A DNA stretch of 23,229 nucleotides from a virus. The notes beneath the pieces were generated by a model that saw nothing but the letters and a program-made list of their open reading frames with translations, did not search any database and was not told the origin of the DNA. Every line of letters starts with the position of its first letter. Within the stretch, counting starts at the first letter, position 1. The stretch spans positions 1-23,229 of IMG/VR virus record IMGVR_UViG_3300036790_000807. One strand, written 5' to 3'. Position numbers and translations under genes: made by a program. Positions 22,717 to 23,229 of this stretch are shown here, piece by piece.

Positions 22717-23229
22717 ATGACGTATGTGAATCGTCTTTTGCTTGATAGAAAGATTGAAGATACAAATCGGCGGCAGCCAATAGAACGTCAACCGCTTTTG
22801 CTTGTCGTGGAAGATAACGAAGCTACCACCGCAGCGCTGCAACCAATCTGTGAGTTCCTGGACGTTGCGATCGAACGGATTCCAAGCCACCTTGATCTTG
22901 CCAACATTCTGCGGGAATTCCGTCCAATGGGTGTGATTACGGAGCTGGACTGCCAGGGTCAGGACGGCTGCCACGTGATGATCACCATCGCCGACTTTGA
23001 TCGGACACTACCGATTCTGCTGCTGACTGGCGATGAGCCGTCTCTGGCTGGGGCTGTCGATGCTGTGGAGGAAATCTGGCAACTTGAAACCGTGAGCCAA
23101 TCGCCACGCTTGCCAAGCATTGGCGAAATCGTGGACTTCATCTTCAAAGCCGGACGCAAAGGTCGGTTCGCCCGCATGATGCCGGTGCAGCCGCATGCCA
23201 TCACAGCGCACAGCGACATCCCGCACTAG
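22717..23229 (+). CDS. Degenerate response-regulator receiver domain protein (170 aa)
   Basis: Residues about 26-145 follow the CheY-like receiver pattern: PLLLVVEDNEAT (acidic pair Glu32-Asp33), FRPMGVITELDCQGQDG, LPILLLTGDEP (Thr104) and a final helix IGEIVDFIFKAG. By alignment on the DG at the end of the third loop, the phospho-acceptor Asp is replaced by Glu76, and the usual Lys before Pro is Ser129, so it is probably a pseudo-receiver that is not phosphorylated. There is no output domain; the ends are a polar N-terminus and a basic tail. GGAGG lies six bases before the ATG. It is the only gene on this strand and may be a host gene at the boundary or a phage-borne accessory gene. Confidence 0.7.
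   Translation: MTYVNRLLLDRKIEDTNRRQPIERQPLLLVVEDNEATTAALQPICEFLDVAIERIPSHLDLANILREFRPMGVITELDCQGQDGCHVMITIADFDRTLPILLLTGDEPSLAGAVDAVEEIWQLETVSQSPRLPSIGEIVDFIFKAGRKGRFARMMPVQPHAITAHSDIPH

Overview
The window holds the late structural module of a tailed phage or prophage with a contractile (myovirus-type) tail. About 22.5 kb of closely packed genes all read leftward (minus strand), in the order DNA packaging, head, head-tail joining, sheath and tube, tape measure, baseplate, fibres. One host-like or moron-like gene reads the other way at the right edge. The composition is moderately GC-rich. The style of the fibre and baseplate proteins suggests an alphaproteobacterial host, perhaps Acetobacteraceae; this is an inference without a marker gene. 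No integrase, repressor, lysis gene, tRNA, att site or CRISPR array is visible, so whether the element is a prophage, a free phage or a relic cannot be settled here. No structural frame is broken, which favours a working virus.

Right to left, the layout is as follows. A degenerate response-regulator receiver protein (22717-23229, plus strand) is separated by about 250 bp from the large terminase (20977-22470). Then come the portal (19517-20932), a GP20-like scaffold (19107-19517), the major capsid protein (17727-19049), a small capsid-proximal protein, and four head-to-tail joining genes including a 49-codon gene at 15399-15548. The tail follows: sheath (13831-15393), tube (13390-13818), tail assembly chaperone (13025-13390), a short arginine-rich protein in the tape-measure slot (11869-12906), a hub-associated protein, a LysM-like gpX, a gpD-like hub, a gpV-like spike, a gp25-like wedge, a gpJ-like wedge and a gpI-like protein. 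The left end carries the host-contact genes: a glycine-rich fibre (5808-7058), a 91-aa protein, a fibre-tail adaptor (4985-5464), a 991-aa fibre with nine 37-residue repeats, and a 616-aa fibre with two fibronectin III domains. Many neighbours overlap by one or a few bases (TGATG or ATGA), as expected of one translationally coupled late operon.

The strongest hidden signal is a complete programmed -1 frameshift cassette at the end of the chaperone gene. It has an in-frame G GGA AAC slippery heptamer, a 5-nt spacer, and a perfect 10-bp stem extended by a 7-bp inner stem. It joins the 121-aa frame to an unannotated 57-codon overlapping frame that has no usable start of its own, giving a predicted 172-aa product. 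This is the gpG/gpGT (lambda) or E/E+E' (P2) strategy. Other points of interest are the short, very basic tape-measure candidate with a TTG start, two perfect 13-14 bp hairpins inside tail genes, the shared N-terminal modules of the two long fibres, and the receiver protein whose phospho-acceptor position is Glu.
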